A stretch of DNA of 64,000 nt from DATARR01 sp044868005 (GCA_044868005.1 JBIOVX010000128.1:1-64000), one strand, 5' to 3'. Shown: positions 8,458 to 17,655, numbered from the stretch's first letter. Made by a program: numbers and translations. Notes: generated by a model not told the origin, from the sequence alone.

Positions 8458-8484
8458 CCCGCGCCGGGGAGGTCCCGGCGCGGG
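8458..8484 (+). terminator. Perfect 11-bp hairpin after spoVG
   Basis: CCCGCGCCGGG at 8458-8468 pairs perfectly with CCCGGCGCGGG at 8474-8484 around a 5-base loop. It starts ten bases after the spoVG stop. There is no T-run, so it may attenuate transcription or protect the RNA end rather than terminate efficiently. Confidence 0.5.
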
Positions 8485-8546
8485 CGGAAAAGCGGGTTGC
8501 GCCAGGCGGCTGCCCGGATGCCGGAGTCGTTCAAAGGGGAAAGCAC

Positions 8547-8621
8547 TGGGGCGTCGCCAAGTGGTAAGGCACCAGACTTTGGATCTGGCATCCGGAGGTT
8601 CGAATCCTCCCGCCCCAACCA
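8547..8621 (+). tRNA. trnQ: tRNA-Gln (anticodon TTG)
   Basis: The acceptor stem TGGGGCG (8547-8553) pairs with CGCCCCA (8611-8617). The anticodon arm CCAGA/TCTGG encloses CTTTGGA with TTG at 8579-8581, the T-arm has GGTTCGAATCC, and the CCA end is encoded at 8619-8621. It lies between spoVG and prs, an arrangement also seen in deltaproteobacterial and acidobacterial genomes. Confidence 0.95.
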
Positions 8622-8717
8622 GATCGAGCCGTCAGCGAATCCCACTCCGCCGCATCGTTCGCGTGAGGCCCGCTGCCGCGGTGGAGCTCTGAGTGTCGTC
8701 CTTGTCAAAGGGGGAAT

Positions 8718-9659
8718 ATGGCCGGTGAACTGAAAATCTTCGGCGGCCGCGCCCATCCGGCGCTGGTACAGGCGATCTGCGACTACCTGAACCTCGAGGC
8801 GGGCAACGTCGCGGCGTTCAACTTCTCGGACGGCGAGACGTTCTGCCAGATCGAGGAGAACGTCCGCGGCTCCGACATCTTCGTCATCCAGCCGACGTGC
8901 TACCCCACCAACGAGAACCTGATGGAGCTGCTGATCATGCTCGACGCTTTCAAGCGCTCCTCGGCGTCGCGGGTGACGGCGGTGCTGCCGTACTATGGCT
9001 ACGCGCGGCAGGACAAGAAGGACCGGCCGCGGGTGCCGATCACCGCCAAGCTGGTGGCGGACCTGATCTCGCGCGCCGGCGCCGACCGGGTGCTGACGAT
9101 GGACCTTCACGCCGACCAGATCCAGGGCTTCTTCGACGTGCCGGTGGACCACCTGTTCGCGGCGCCGGTGCTCCTGGACGCGCTGCGCGAGATGCGCATC
9201 CCCGACCTGATCGTGGTCTCCCCCGACGCCGGCGGCGTCGAGCGCGCGCGGGCCATCGCCAAGCGCCTGGGCGCGGGTCTCGCCATCGTCGACAAGCGCC
9301 GCACGGCGCCGAACGAGGCCGAGATCATGCACATCATCGGCGACGTCGCCGGCTGCAACGCCATCGTCGTGGACGACATCATCGACACGGCCGGCACCCT
9401 GACCAAGACGGTGGACGCCCTGCTGAGCGAGGGAGCCCAGCGGGTCCTCGCGGCGGGCGTCCACGGCATCCTCTCCGGGCCGGCGCTGCAGCGCATCGCC
9501 GATTCGGCCCTGGAGACCGTGCTCATCACCAACACGACGCCGGTGGAGGAGAAGCTCTCCCGCCTGCCGAAGCTGCGGCCGCTCTCCGTGGCGCCGCTGC
9601 TCGGCGAGGCGATCCGCCGGATCCACGAGAACAGCTCCGTGAGCTCCCTGTTCGTTTAA
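8718..9659 (+). CDS. prs: Ribose-phosphate pyrophosphokinase (PRPP synthetase)
   Basis: This enzyme makes PRPP from ribose 5-phosphate and ATP, feeding nucleotide, histidine, tryptophan and NAD synthesis in the cytoplasm. The 313-residue length is standard. Visible motifs are NFSDGE near residue 36, the YYGYARQDKK flexible-loop region near 95, the DLHADQIQGFF segment near 130 and the PRPP-binding loop VVDDIIDTAGTLT near 217. An AGGGGGA ribosome site precedes the ATG. It is followed 24 bases later by rplY. Confidence 0.96.
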   Translation: MAGELKIFGGRAHPALVQAICDYLNLEAGNVAAFNFSDGETFCQIEENVRGSDIFVIQPTCYPTNENLMELLIMLDAFKRSSASRVTAVLPYYGYARQDKKDRPRVPITAKLVADLISRAGADRVLTMDLHADQIQGFFDVPVDHLFAAPVLLDALREMRIPDLIVVSPDAGGVERARAIAKRLGAGLAIVDKRRTAPNEAEIMHIIGDVAGCNAIVVDDIIDTAGTLTKTVDALLSEGAQRVLAAGVHGILSGPALQRIADSALETVLITNTTPVEEKLSRLPKLRPLSVAPLLGEAIRRIHENSSVSSLFV

Positions 9660-9683
9660 AGCTCAAAAAACGAGGAAATCCCC

Positions 9684-10331
9684 ATGAGTGAGACGATGAC
9701 CATCGAAGTACAACCGCGGCAGGAGACGGGAAAGAACGCCAACCGGCGGTCCCGCTCCGCCGGCAAGATTCCGGCCGTGGTCTACGGCGGCGGCAAGGAG
9801 AGCGTGGCGATCGAGGTGGACCGCAAGACCCTCGTCGACACGATGAAGGGCCACGGCGGCGAGAACCCGATCTTCCTGCTCAAGCTCGGCGACAAAGAGC
9901 GGCACGCCATGATCCGCCACATGCAGCTCGATCCGGTGAGCCGCCAGGTCATACACATCGACTTCCAGCGCGTGCAGATGGACCAGAAGTTGCGCGTGGC
10001 GGTGCCCATCGAGCTCGTCGGCACCGCGTACGGCGTGAAGACCGAGGGCGGCCTGCTCGACTTCGTCACCCGCGAGGTCCACGTCGAGTGCCTGCCGGCC
10101 GACATCCCGAAGCACATCGAGTGCGACGTCACCGACCTGCACATCGGCCAGCACGTCGAGGCGAAGGACCTGCAGGTTCCCGAGCGCGTCACGCTGCTCG
10201 ACGACCCCGACCGCGTCATCGTTTCTCTCAGCCACAGCCGGCTGGAGGTGGCGCCGGCGGCCGAGGGCGAGGCGGCCGAGGGCGAGGCGGCCGAGCCCGA
10301 GGTCATCAAGCGGACGAAGGCGGAGGAGTAG
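9684..10331 (+). CDS. rplY: Ribosomal protein bL25 (Ctc form)
   Basis: bL25 binds 5S rRNA in the large subunit. The 215 residues comprise the N-terminal L25 fold (VQPRQETGKNANRRSRSAGK onward), the C-terminal TL5/Ctc beta domain (HIDFQRVQMDQKLRVAVPIE and after) and an acidic Ala/Glu-rich tail with repeated AAEGE units. This is the long Ctc form rather than the short enterobacterial one. It sits between prs and pth, as in many phyla. Confidence 0.95.
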   Translation: MSETMTIEVQPRQETGKNANRRSRSAGKIPAVVYGGGKESVAIEVDRKTLVDTMKGHGGENPIFLLKLGDKERHAMIRHMQLDPVSRQVIHIDFQRVQMDQKLRVAVPIELVGTAYGVKTEGGLLDFVTREVHVECLPADIPKHIECDVTDLHIGQHVEAKDLQVPERVTLLDDPDRVIVSLSHSRLEVAPAAEGEAAEGEAAEPEVIKRTKAEE

Positions 10332-10352
10332 GGCTCCCCGCCGCCGTCCCGC

Positions 10353-10922
10353 ATGCGCCTCATCCTCGGACTGGGCAATCCGGGCGAGGAGTATCGCCAC
10401 ACCCGCCACAACGTGGGCTTCCGGGTGATCGACGAGCTCGCCCGGCGCTTCGAAGTCCCCGTCGACCGGCTGGAGTGCAACGCTCTCGCCGGCCGCTCGC
10501 GGCCGGGCGAGGACGAGGTGCTGCTCGCCAAGCCGCAGACCTACATGAACCGCAGCGGCTACGCCGCCCGCTGTTTCGCCGAGCGCTACGGCTTCGAGCC
10601 CGCCGCCATGCTGGTGGTGTACGACGAGGTCGACCTGCCGCTGGGGAAGCTCCGCCTGCGCCCGTCGGGAAGCCCGGCCGGCCATCGCGGCCTGGAGTCG
10701 GTGATCGAGAACCTGCGCACCTCCGAGGTGCCGCGGCTGCGCCTCGGCGTCTCTCCCGGCGAGGGGCGGCCGCAAGGCCAGGAGATGGTGGATTTCGTGC
10801 TCTCCCCCTTCGCCCCGGAGGAGCTGGAGGCTGCCCAGGAGATGATAAACCGCGCCGCCGACGCCTGCGAAGCCTGGCTGCGCGAAGGGATGGAGGCGGC
10901 GATGCGGAGGCACAACGGGTAG
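10353..10922 (+). CDS. pth: Peptidyl-tRNA hydrolase
   Basis: Pth frees tRNA from peptidyl-tRNA released by stalled ribosomes. The 189 residues carry the family landmarks: LILGLGNPGEEYRHTRHNVGF at the N-terminus with the catalytic His in the TRHNVGF segment, the KPQTYMNRSG motif near residue 62, YDEVDLPLGKLRLRPSGS near 90 and GHRGLESVI near 110. The gene lies 21 bases after rplY, probably in one operon with prs and rplY. Confidence 0.96.
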   Translation: MRLILGLGNPGEEYRHTRHNVGFRVIDELARRFEVPVDRLECNALAGRSRPGEDEVLLAKPQTYMNRSGYAARCFAERYGFEPAAMLVVYDEVDLPLGKLRLRPSGSPAGHRGLESVIENLRTSEVPRLRLGVSPGEGRPQGQEMVDFVLSPFAPEELEAAQEMINRAADACEAWLREGMEAAMRRHNG

Positions 10923-10930
10923 GCACCTTT

Positions 10931-10983
10931 CCCCCGCCCGAGCCCTCACCCCCGGAGGGCTGGGGAGGTGAGGGGGGCGGGGG
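10931..10983. repeat. Long bulged hairpin after pth
   Basis: CCCCCGCCC (10931-10939) pairs with GGGCGGGGG (10975-10983), and inside it CCCTCACC (10943-10950) pairs with GGTGAGGG (10967-10974). The stem is 17 bp with a 3-base bulge. It may terminate the prs-rplY-pth transcript. The CCCTCACCC-type sequence resembles short dispersed repeats found in many GC-rich genomes. Confidence 0.45.
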
Positions 10984-10988
10984 CGGCC

Positions 10989-11016
10989 TTGCTTTTCCCC
11001 CTCATCCGTGTACAAT
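10989..11016 (+). promoter_or_regulatory. Promoter of rpsF-rpsR-rplI
   Basis: TTGCTT at 10989-10994, a 16-base spacer and TACAAT at 11011-11016. The predicted leader is about 100 bases to the rpsF ATG. It could hold the S6:S18 autoregulatory RNA site known from other bacteria, but I could not fold that motif with confidence. Confidence 0.5.
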
Positions 11017-11123
11017 CACCCTTCCCAAACGGGCGGGCCGCCTGCGGTGCCGCCGATTCGTCAACCTCTCTGTTCCGCGTGAAGCGGGACCGAACCAGGC
11101 CATAGGGAGGCAAGTCACCACCC

Positions 11124-11528
11124 ATGCGCACGTATGAGCTGATGTTCGTGGTCGACCCTCGTGTCGCCGACGAGGAAGTCGTCACCATGACCCAGGAGTA
11201 CAAGAACATGATCGCCGCCGGCGGCTCGCAGATCACCGGCGAGGAGAGCTGGGGCCGGCGCAAGCTCGCCTATCCCATCAACAAGCTGAACGAGGGCAAG
11301 TACGTCCTGCTTTACATCGGCAGCGAGGGCGGCAAGACCGCGCTGCCGGAGGTGGAGCACCGGATGCGCCAGAACGACAAGATCCTGCGCTACCTGACGG
11401 TGCGCACCGACGAGGACCTCAAGCGGGCGGCCCGCCGGCCGCAGGCCGGTGGCGCGCCGCGCCAGGGCGCCGAAGAGCAGCGCGAGGCCCCGGGCGCCGA
11501 CCTGGCGGCCGAAGAAGAGGAGGTCTGA
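11124..11528 (+). CDS. rpsF: Ribosomal protein bS6
   Basis: bS6 is a small-subunit protein that pairs with bS18. The first 95 residues match the family (MRTYELMFVVDPRV, WGRRKLAYPINKLNEGKYVLLYI, RYLTVRTDE). The rest is a basic then acidic low-complexity tail (RAARRPQ to AAEEEEV) typical of longer bS6 versions. It is first in the rpsF-rpsR-rplI operon. AGGGAGG lies upstream of the ATG. Confidence 0.96.
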   Translation: MRTYELMFVVDPRVADEEVVTMTQEYKNMIAAGGSQITGEESWGRRKLAYPINKLNEGKYVLLYIGSEGGKTALPEVEHRMRQNDKILRYLTVRTDEDLKRAARRPQAGGAPRQGAEEQREAPGADLAAEEEEV

Positions 11529-11532
11529 GCCC

Positions 11533-11766
11533 ATGGCACGCGCGAGAAAGGTCTTCTTCCGCCGGCGCAAGGTCTGTAAGTTCTGCGCCGACAAGATCGA
11601 CTACATCGATTACAAGGACGTCAAGCTCCTGCAGCAGTTCATCCCCGAGCGCTCGAAGATCCTGCCGCGCCGCATCTCGGGAACCTGCGCCAACCATCAA
11701 CGCCCCTTGCAGCAGGCGATCAAACGGGCGCGCCACCTGGCGCTGATCCCGTTCACCACGGATTAG
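11533..11766 (+). CDS. rpsR: Ribosomal protein bS18
   Basis: bS18 forms a heterodimer with bS6 in the 30S platform. The 77 residues start MARARKVFFRRRKV and include CKFC near residue 16, and GTCANHQRPLQQAIKRARH near the end. Keeping CxxC plus a later Cys and His suggests the zinc-binding (C+) form. The ATG at 11533 was chosen because the family begins here and GAGGAGG precedes it; longer in-frame starts run into rpsF. Confidence 0.96.
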   Translation: MARARKVFFRRRKVCKFCADKIDYIDYKDVKLLQQFIPERSKILPRRISGTCANHQRPLQQAIKRARHLALIPFTTD

Positions 11767-11776
11767 GAGGGGGAAC

Positions 11777-12223
11777 GTGAGAGTCATCCTGCTCAGCGAC
11801 CAGCGCCATCTCGGCAAGCGTGGCCAGGTGGTGGAAGTCAAGCCGGGCTTCGGCCGGAATTATCTCGTTCCCCAGGGTCTCGCGCTCGAAGCGACGAACG
11901 CCAACGTCAAGTACTTCGAGCAGCAGCGGTCCAAGATCGACGCCCAGCACGCCAAGGAGCGCGATGCCGCCGCCGGCATCGCCAAGACCATGGAGGGCCT
12001 GCGCGTCGAGATCCCCAAGCGGGTCGGCGAGACCGGCACGCTCTACGGCTCGGTGACGGCGGGTGACGTCGCCGAAGCGCTGGACAAAAAGGGTTTCGTC
12101 GTCGACCGCCGGCGCATCGATCTCGAGGGCGGCATCAAGGCCCTCGGCGATCATCCGGTGCGCATCGAGCTGCACCCCGAGGTCATCGCCGAGGTGACCG
12201 TCGCGGTGGTGGCGGAAGAGTAG
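11777..12223 (+). CDS. rplI: Ribosomal protein bL9
   Basis: bL9 binds 23S rRNA near the L1 stalk and helps keep the reading frame. The 148 residues have the N-terminal L9 signature (GKRGQVVEVKPGFGRNYLVP), the long connecting helix and the C-terminal domain with GTLYGSVTAGDVAEAL. The GTG start is preceded by GGAGGGGG. It is the last gene of the rpsF operon; the methyltransferase at 12243 may be read through from it. Confidence 0.96.
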   Translation: MRVILLSDQRHLGKRGQVVEVKPGFGRNYLVPQGLALEATNANVKYFEQQRSKIDAQHAKERDAAAGIAKTMEGLRVEIPKRVGETGTLYGSVTAGDVAEALDKKGFVVDRRRIDLEGGIKALGDHPVRIELHPEVIAEVTVAVVAEE

Positions 12224-12242
12224 CGGCTGTCCTGAGGGAGCG

Positions 12243-13433
12243 ATGGCGAACGCACCCGGCGTGCCGGCTCGTCGCGCCCCCTCCATCGACGACTTTCTCG
12301 TCGAGCCGACCCGCGATCTCGGCGACTGGCGATGGCTGTGGGCGGGGGACCACGAGTTCCCCATCAGCAGCCATCGCGGCTTTCTCGGCCGCCTGCTCGT
12401 CGGCCTCAAGCGCCTTTTCCGTCCCCTCGTCAAGATCCCGCAGAACGATCTCTGGGACCGGCAGAGCGCGTTCAACCTCATCCTGCTCGAGCACCTGGAG
12501 CGCCTGGAGGCGGCGCGCGCCGATCACCTGCGGCGCATCGAATTCCAGGAGGCCCTCGACTCCGAGGGCATCCACGAGATCATGCGTCACAACGACGCGC
12601 TCTTCGCCCGCGCCGACCAGAAGCTCGATCGCTACCGGCGGGAAGCCCGCGACCTCCTCGGCAGCCTGGGCGCCGCCCTGGCCGCCGTGCGACCGGGGGA
12701 GGAGCCCGACGTCGAGACGATCGCCCGCGCCCACGCGGAGCACGGCTATCTGGAGCTCGAACGCCGTTACCGCGGCACCGAGGAGGAGATCCGCGAGCGC
12801 ATCGCCGCCTACCTGCCGTACCTCGGGAGCCTGCCTGAAGGCGCGCCGGTGCTCGACCTCGGCTGCGGCCGCGGCGAGGCGCTCGCTCTGCTGCGCGACC
12901 ACGGCATTTCCGGGCGCGGCGTGGACTCCTCCGCGCGCATGGTGCAGCTCTGCCGCGACCGCGGTCTCGCAGCGGAGGAGGGAGACCTCTTCGCGGTGCT
13001 CGCCGGCACGGCGGAAGGGAGCCTCGGCGGTGTGGTCTCCTTCCACGTCGTCGAGCACCTGCCGGCGGGCGCGCTCGACCGCCTGGTTCGCCTTGCCTGG
13101 CGGGCGTTGCGGCCCGGCGGGGTGCTGATCCTGGAGACGCCGAATCCGCTCTCGGTCGTCGTGGCGGCGCGCAACTTCTGGCTCGATCCCACCCACGTGC
13201 GGCCGGTGCATCCGGAGAGCCTGAAGCTGATGTACGAGCTGGCCGGCTTCGAGCCCGTCGAGCGGCTCGATCTCCGTCCCTTCCCGGCGGGCGAGCGCCT
13301 GCCCGAGATCGATCTCGCGAAGCTGCCTCCGGAGCAGCGCCCGCTGGCCGACCAGGTCAATCGCCTGCGCGACCGTCTCGACGAGCTGCTCTTCGGATAT
13401 CAGGACTTCGGGATGGTGGGGAAGAAGCCTTGA
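12243..13433 (+). CDS. Class I SAM-dependent methyltransferase with N-terminal helical region
   Basis: This is a 396-residue protein. The first 180 residues are helical and charged, and include an amphipathic basic stretch (GRLLVGLKRLFRPLVK) that could touch a membrane. The C-terminal half is a Rossmann methyltransferase with motif I VLDLGCGRGEAL near residue 203, FHVVEHL near 263 and LRPGGVLILETPNP near 287. The layout recalls methyltransferases that cap surface polysaccharides, such as WbdD-like enzymes. The substrate is not shown by the sequence or by the neighbouring ribosomal operon. It starts 19 bases after rplI. Confidence 0.8.
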   Translation: MANAPGVPARRAPSIDDFLVEPTRDLGDWRWLWAGDHEFPISSHRGFLGRLLVGLKRLFRPLVKIPQNDLWDRQSAFNLILLEHLERLEAARADHLRRIEFQEALDSEGIHEIMRHNDALFARADQKLDRYRREARDLLGSLGAALAAVRPGEEPDVETIARAHAEHGYLELERRYRGTEEEIRERIAAYLPYLGSLPEGAPVLDLGCGRGEALALLRDHGISGRGVDSSARMVQLCRDRGLAAEEGDLFAVLAGTAEGSLGGVVSFHVVEHLPAGALDRLVRLAWRALRPGGVLILETPNPLSVVVAARNFWLDPTHVRPVHPESLKLMYELAGFEPVERLDLRPFPAGERLPEIDLAKLPPEQRPLADQVNRLRDRLDELLFGYQDFGMVGKKP

Positions 13434-13436
13434 GTC

Positions 13437-13465
13437 TTGACGCCGGCCGGGAACGACTCTACGAT
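13437..13465 (+). promoter_or_regulatory. Promoter of the radical SAM gene
   Basis: TTGACG at 13437-13442, a 17-base spacer and TACGAT at 13460-13465, a few bases after the stop of the preceding gene. The leader of about 50 bases carries a GGAGG ribosome site before the ATG at 13525. Confidence 0.6.
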
Positions 13466-13524
13466 AGGCCTAAGCCTAGTCAGCAGAGTCATTTCCTCGG
13501 GACCCCAGGAGGCGAGATTCTCCC

Positions 13525-15090
13525 ATGCGCGTAGGAATCTTGGAGGTCCTGACGGATTCGAAGCCGCGCAATCCCGTCGTCAACGTCTACAACAATCATT
13601 TCCGCCGGCAGTACGCCAGCATCACGCCGCAAGCGGTCTCGGTCTGGTGCCGCCAGCTCGGTCACGAGGTCCACTACGCGACCTATTACGGCCAGGCGCG
13701 GCCCGAGAGGCTGCTGCCCGAGGAGCTGGACGTCGTCTTCCTCGCCACGTACACGCAGGCGATCACCCTCGCCTATGCGCTCGCCAGGCTGTATCGCCGC
13801 CGGGGAGCGCTCACCGTCCTGGGCGGCCCCCACGCCACGTCGTTCCCGACCGACAGCCTGCGCTTCTTCGATCTGGTCGTCCACGACTGCGACAAGCCGC
13901 TGATCGAGCGCATCCTGAAGGGCGATTTCGCGCCCGGCTCCGTGGTGAGCAGCGGCCACATCCTCGCGGACGTCCCGAGCGTCGAGGAGCGGATGCCGGA
14001 GATCAGGATCGCCAGCTTCGAGCGCGGCCGGCCCGTGATGTTGAGCCACGTGCCGCTGCTGACCAGCCTCGGCTGCCCTTATCGCTGCGACTTCTGCGTC
14101 GACTGGAAGAACGATTACGTGATGTTGCCGCGGGAGCGGCTGCTGGCGGACCTGCGCTACATCTCCGAGCACCTGCCCGGGATTCTCGTCTCGTTCCACG
14201 ATCCCAACTTCGGCGTCAAGTTCGACGAGGTGCTGGACCTGATCGAGGAGATCCCGGCGGGCCGGCGCAGTCCGTACGTGATGGAGAGCTCGCTGTCGAT
14301 CCTGCGCGGCTCCCGCGTCCGCCGGCTGCGGGAGACGAACTGCGTCTACGTGGCGCCCGGCATCGAGTCGTGGACGGGCTACTCGAACAAGTCCGGAGCC
14401 GGCCGCAGCCTGGGCCAGGAGAAGATGGAAGGCGTCGTGGAGCACTTCCGGGAGCTGCACCGCTACGTGCCGGGCCTGCAGGCGAACTTCCTCTTCGGCA
14501 CCGACGGCGACGAGGGGGAGGAGCCCGTGGAGCTGACCCGGGAGTTCGTGCGGCGCCTGCCCTTCGTCTGGCCGACGCTCAACATCCCCACCCCCTTCGG
14601 CGGCACGCCCATGTACGACCGCTGCCTGGCCGAGGGCAGGATCCTCGCGGAGATCCCGTTCGCCTTCTATTACACGCCGTACCTGGTTCTGCGCCCGCGG
14701 CACTACGACCCGCTGACCTACTACGATCTGCTGATCCGCCTCTACCGCACGGTGGCCTCGAGCCGGCTGCTGCTCCGCCGCCTGCGCAGCACGCGGAGCC
14801 GGCCCTTGAGAATTCTGCATTTCCTGCGCTCCTCCGGGATGCGCATCTCGGCGCTCGGCCTGCAGCGCATGCGAGGACGGATCGCGCGCGATGCGGAGCT
14901 CCGGGCGTTCCTGGAGGGCCGCTCCCGCAAGCTGCCCGGCTTCTACACCGAGCGCCTGAAGGCGCGGCTGGGGTCTTATCTGGAGCTGCTCTCCGATCAC
15001 GACCTGAGGCCGGAGCTCGAACCGCCCGGCGCCGCTGCTCGCCTCGCGGAGCCCGAGCCACGGCCGCTGGTGGGCCTCGGCGGCCGCTGA
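13525..15090 (+). CDS. Cobalamin-binding-domain radical SAM protein
   Basis: The N-terminal 130 residues form a B12-binding-like Rossmann domain (VFLATYTQAITLAYALAR, then VLGGPHATSFPTD). The radical SAM core carries the 4Fe-4S motif CPYRCDFC, with Cys at 184, 188 and 191. The C-terminal 150 residues are basic and unassigned. Such proteins catalyse radical methylations or rearrangements in hopanoid, lipid or natural-product synthesis. The canonical DxHxxG cobalamin motif is not seen, so cofactor binding is uncertain. It has its own promoter and stands alone between a methyltransferase and PBP1A. Confidence 0.85.
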   Translation: MRVGILEVLTDSKPRNPVVNVYNNHFRRQYASITPQAVSVWCRQLGHEVHYATYYGQARPERLLPEELDVVFLATYTQAITLAYALARLYRRRGALTVLGGPHATSFPTDSLRFFDLVVHDCDKPLIERILKGDFAPGSVVSSGHILADVPSVEERMPEIRIASFERGRPVMLSHVPLLTSLGCPYRCDFCVDWKNDYVMLPRERLLADLRYISEHLPGILVSFHDPNFGVKFDEVLDLIEEIPAGRRSPYVMESSLSILRGSRVRRLRETNCVYVAPGIESWTGYSNKSGAGRSLGQEKMEGVVEHFRELHRYVPGLQANFLFGTDGDEGEEPVELTREFVRRLPFVWPTLNIPTPFGGTPMYDRCLAEGRILAEIPFAFYYTPYLVLRPRHYDPLTYYDLLIRLYRTVASSRLLLRRLRSTRSRPLRILHFLRSSGMRISALGLQRMRGRIARDAELRAFLEGRSRKLPGFYTERLKARLGSYLELLSDHDLRPELEPPGAAARLAEPEPRPLVGLGGR

Positions 15091-15105
15091 GCGCCGGGCG
15101 AGGAC

Positions 15106-17655
15106 CTACCCCGGCGGCGGAGAAGGCGGCGGCGCCTCTTCCCCCGGCGGCGGCGGTTCTTCCGCCGGTAGGTCCTGGGGTCCCGGCGTCGGCGGGGGTT
15201 GCTGCTGGGGCTCCTCGCCGGGCGCGGCGCCGGTCTTGCCCGGCATCTTCTCGCCTTCCTTGGGAATGTAGAAGGCCTTCTGCTGGTACCACGGCAGGCT
15301 GTTGATCGTCGACCATTGCGAGCTGTACTGGCGGTTGGGCTCGGTGCCGGCGACGAAGGCCTCCTTGACGGTGCGGCCCCCCTGGGCCAGGAGGCCGGAG
15401 TAGTACTCGACGTCGCGGAGGATGACGCCGGGCGGCACCGGGAAGGTCTCTCCCTTCTTCAGCCAGCCGGTGGCGAGGCCGTCCTCGGCGATGGCGCGCC
15501 ACATGGGCAGCGCCGCCACGGCGCCGCTCATGCCGCCGCCGAGGGAGCGCTTCGTGTTGTAGCCCACCCAGGTCAGGATGGTGTAGCGCGGCGTGTAGCC
15601 CACGAACCAGGCGTCGGAGAAATCGTCCGTGGTGCCGGTCTTGCCGGCGATGTCGAGCGGCAGGTCGTGGATGTCGTACGCCGTGCCGTGATCGACGACC
15701 CCTTCCATCATGTGGGTGAGCACGTAGGCGAGGCCCGGCGTCGTGGCGCTGTAGGTGGCGGGGAAGTGCGGCAGCAGGATCTGGCCGTCCGACGTCGAGA
15801 CCCTCTCCATCAGGTAGGGCGCGACGTGGGTTCCCTGGTTGGCCAGGGTCGAGTAGGCGGAAGCGACCTCCAGTGGCACCAGGTCGGCAGACCCCAGGGC
15901 GATGCTCGGCCAGGGCGGGAGCGGCGTCTGGATGCCGCAGCGGTGGGCGAAATCCACCACCCGCTTGCCGCCGACGAGGTCGAGCAGCTTGACGGCCGGT
16001 ACGTTGATCGAAAGCTCCAGGGCCCGCCGCAGGGTCACGATGCCGTAATGCTTATGGTAGTAGTTCTCCGGCCGGTAGCTCAGCCTGCCGTCGGCGCCGA
16101 TGAACGAGGCGGGCGCATCGAGCAGCGTGTCGGCCGGGGTCCAGCCGGCCTCCAGCGCGGCGCCGTAGACGAACGGCTTGAACGACGAGCCCACCTGCCG
16201 GCGGGCCTGCGTGATGCGATTGAACTTGTTGCGCTGGAAGTCCCAGCCGCCCACCATGGCGCGCACGGCCCCGGTCTGGTTCTCGAGGACGACGGCGGCG
16301 GCCTCCATGCGCGGCTCCTGCTCCAGCATCAGCCGCGGCGCCGCCGGGGTTGCCGGCGCCTTCGGCTTCTCGCCGCCTTTGGCGGCCTTCGCCTCCGGCA
16401 CCTCGAAGCGGAACCAGGCCACGTCGCCGCGCTTCAGCAGGCTGCCCGGCTCGCGCCGGCCCGTCCAGGCGATCCCTTCCGCCCCGAGGGTGTAGACCCC
16501 CTTACCGATCTTCACGCTGGCGCTCCTGGCGCCGGTATCGAGCACCAGTCCCTGGTACCAGCGGCCGGGCACGGGCTCGTTCTGCGTCCAGGTGGGGAGC
16601 TGCCGCGTATCGAGCTCCGCCGTCTCCATGGTGGCGATCGCACCGCGCCAACCCCGCCGGTGATCCAGCTTCAGCAGCCCCGAGCGCACGGCTTTCTCGA
16701 CCGATCTCTGGATCTGGGAATCGAGAGTCGTCTGCACCTGCAGCCCGCCCTCATAGAGGCTGGTGGCGCCGTAGGTGGTCTCCAGGTACTTCCGCACGTC
16801 CTCGGCGAAGTAGGGGGCGAACAGCTCCTCGGCCCGCTGGGAGACGACGCCGAGCGGCTGCGCGACCGCCTGCTGGTACTGATCGGGGGTGATGAACCGT
16901 TCCTCCAGCATGCGCCGCAGCACGCGGTCGCGCTGCTTCAACACCGTCTCGGGAGTACGGTAGGGACTGTAGCGGCTGGGGGCGGGGATGATGCCGGCGA
17001 GCATCGCGGCTTCGGGCAGCGTCAGCCTGGCCGCCGGCTTGCCGAAGTAATAGCGCGAGGCCGCCTCCACGCCGTAGTTGCCGTGGCCGAAGTTCACCAG
17101 GTTGAGGTAGAGGGTGAGGATCTGCTGCTTGCTGTAGTTCTTCTCCAACTCGACGGTGACGAACGCCTCTTCGATCTTGCGCCGCCAGGTGCGTTCCCGG
17201 GTGAGGAACAGGATGCGGGAGAGCTGCATGCTGATCGTCGAGGCCCCCTCGACCACCTTGCCGGCCTTCACGTCGGCCAGCGCGGCGCGCAGGATGCCCA
17301 TGGCGTCGATGCCGCCGTGGCGGAAGAAGTTCGCGTCCTCGGAGGCGAGGATCGCCTGCTGCATGACGCGCGGAATGCCGCTCTCCTTCAACATCACGCG
17401 GCGCTCGCGGGCGAAGGTGGCGAAGACGGCTCCGCTCCTGTCGTAGAGCTGGGTGACCAGGCTCGGCGTGTAGTCGGCCAGCGAGTCGACGCGCGGCACG
17501 TGGATGGCCGCCGCCACGGCGACGCCGGTCACCGCCCCCACCGCCAGGGCGGCGAGCACCGGCCAGGCCCAGCGCAGCAGGCGGCCGGAAGGGCGGGGAG
17601 GCGGCGCGGCGGGGACGGAGCGGGAGCGGTCGGTGGGCGGCGGATCGTACTGCAT
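15106..17655 (-). CDS. mrcA: Class A penicillin-binding protein (PBP1A)
   Basis: This bifunctional peptidoglycan synthase is anchored in the inner membrane, with its active domains in the periplasm. One membrane span lies near residues 28-52. The GT51 transglycosylase follows with ASEDANFF (catalytic Glu 106). The transpeptidase has SSFK near residue 490, SINVP near 545 and KTGTT near 670. The last 60 residues are Pro/Glu-rich. At 849 residues it is within the PBP1A range. The ATG is preceded by TATAAT (17668-17663) with only seven bases between and no Shine-Dalgarno sequence, so translation may be leaderless. Confidence 0.95.
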   Translation of the reverse strand: MQYDPPPTDRSRSVPAAPPPRPSGRLLRWAWPVLAALAVGAVTGVAVAAAIHVPRVDSLADYTPSLVTQLYDRSGAVFATFARERRVMLKESGIPRVMQQAILASEDANFFRHGGIDAMGILRAALADVKAGKVVEGASTISMQLSRILFLTRERTWRRKIEEAFVTVELEKNYSKQQILTLYLNLVNFGHGNYGVEAASRYYFGKPAARLTLPEAAMLAGIIPAPSRYSPYRTPETVLKQRDRVLRRMLEERFITPDQYQQAVAQPLGVVSQRAEELFAPYFAEDVRKYLETTYGATSLYEGGLQVQTTLDSQIQRSVEKAVRSGLLKLDHRRGWRGAIATMETAELDTRQLPTWTQNEPVPGRWYQGLVLDTGARSASVKIGKGVYTLGAEGIAWTGRREPGSLLKRGDVAWFRFEVPEAKAAKGGEKPKAPATPAAPRLMLEQEPRMEAAAVVLENQTGAVRAMVGGWDFQRNKFNRITQARRQVGSSFKPFVYGAALEAGWTPADTLLDAPASFIGADGRLSYRPENYYHKHYGIVTLRRALELSINVPAVKLLDLVGGKRVVDFAHRCGIQTPLPPWPSIALGSADLVPLEVASAYSTLANQGTHVAPYLMERVSTSDGQILLPHFPATYSATTPGLAYVLTHMMEGVVDHGTAYDIHDLPLDIAGKTGTTDDFSDAWFVGYTPRYTILTWVGYNTKRSLGGGMSGAVAALPMWRAIAEDGLATGWLKKGETFPVPPGVILRDVEYYSGLLAQGGRTVKEAFVAGTEPNRQYSSQWSTINSLPWYQQKAFYIPKEGEKMPGKTGAAPGEEPQQQPPPTPGPQDLPAEEPPPPGEEAPPPSPPPG

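Noticed and set aside
10989..11123. S6:S18 autoregulatory RNA leader
   Set aside because: The leader length is right, but I could not identify the conserved bulged CCG hairpin with confidence, so it is not listed as a feature.
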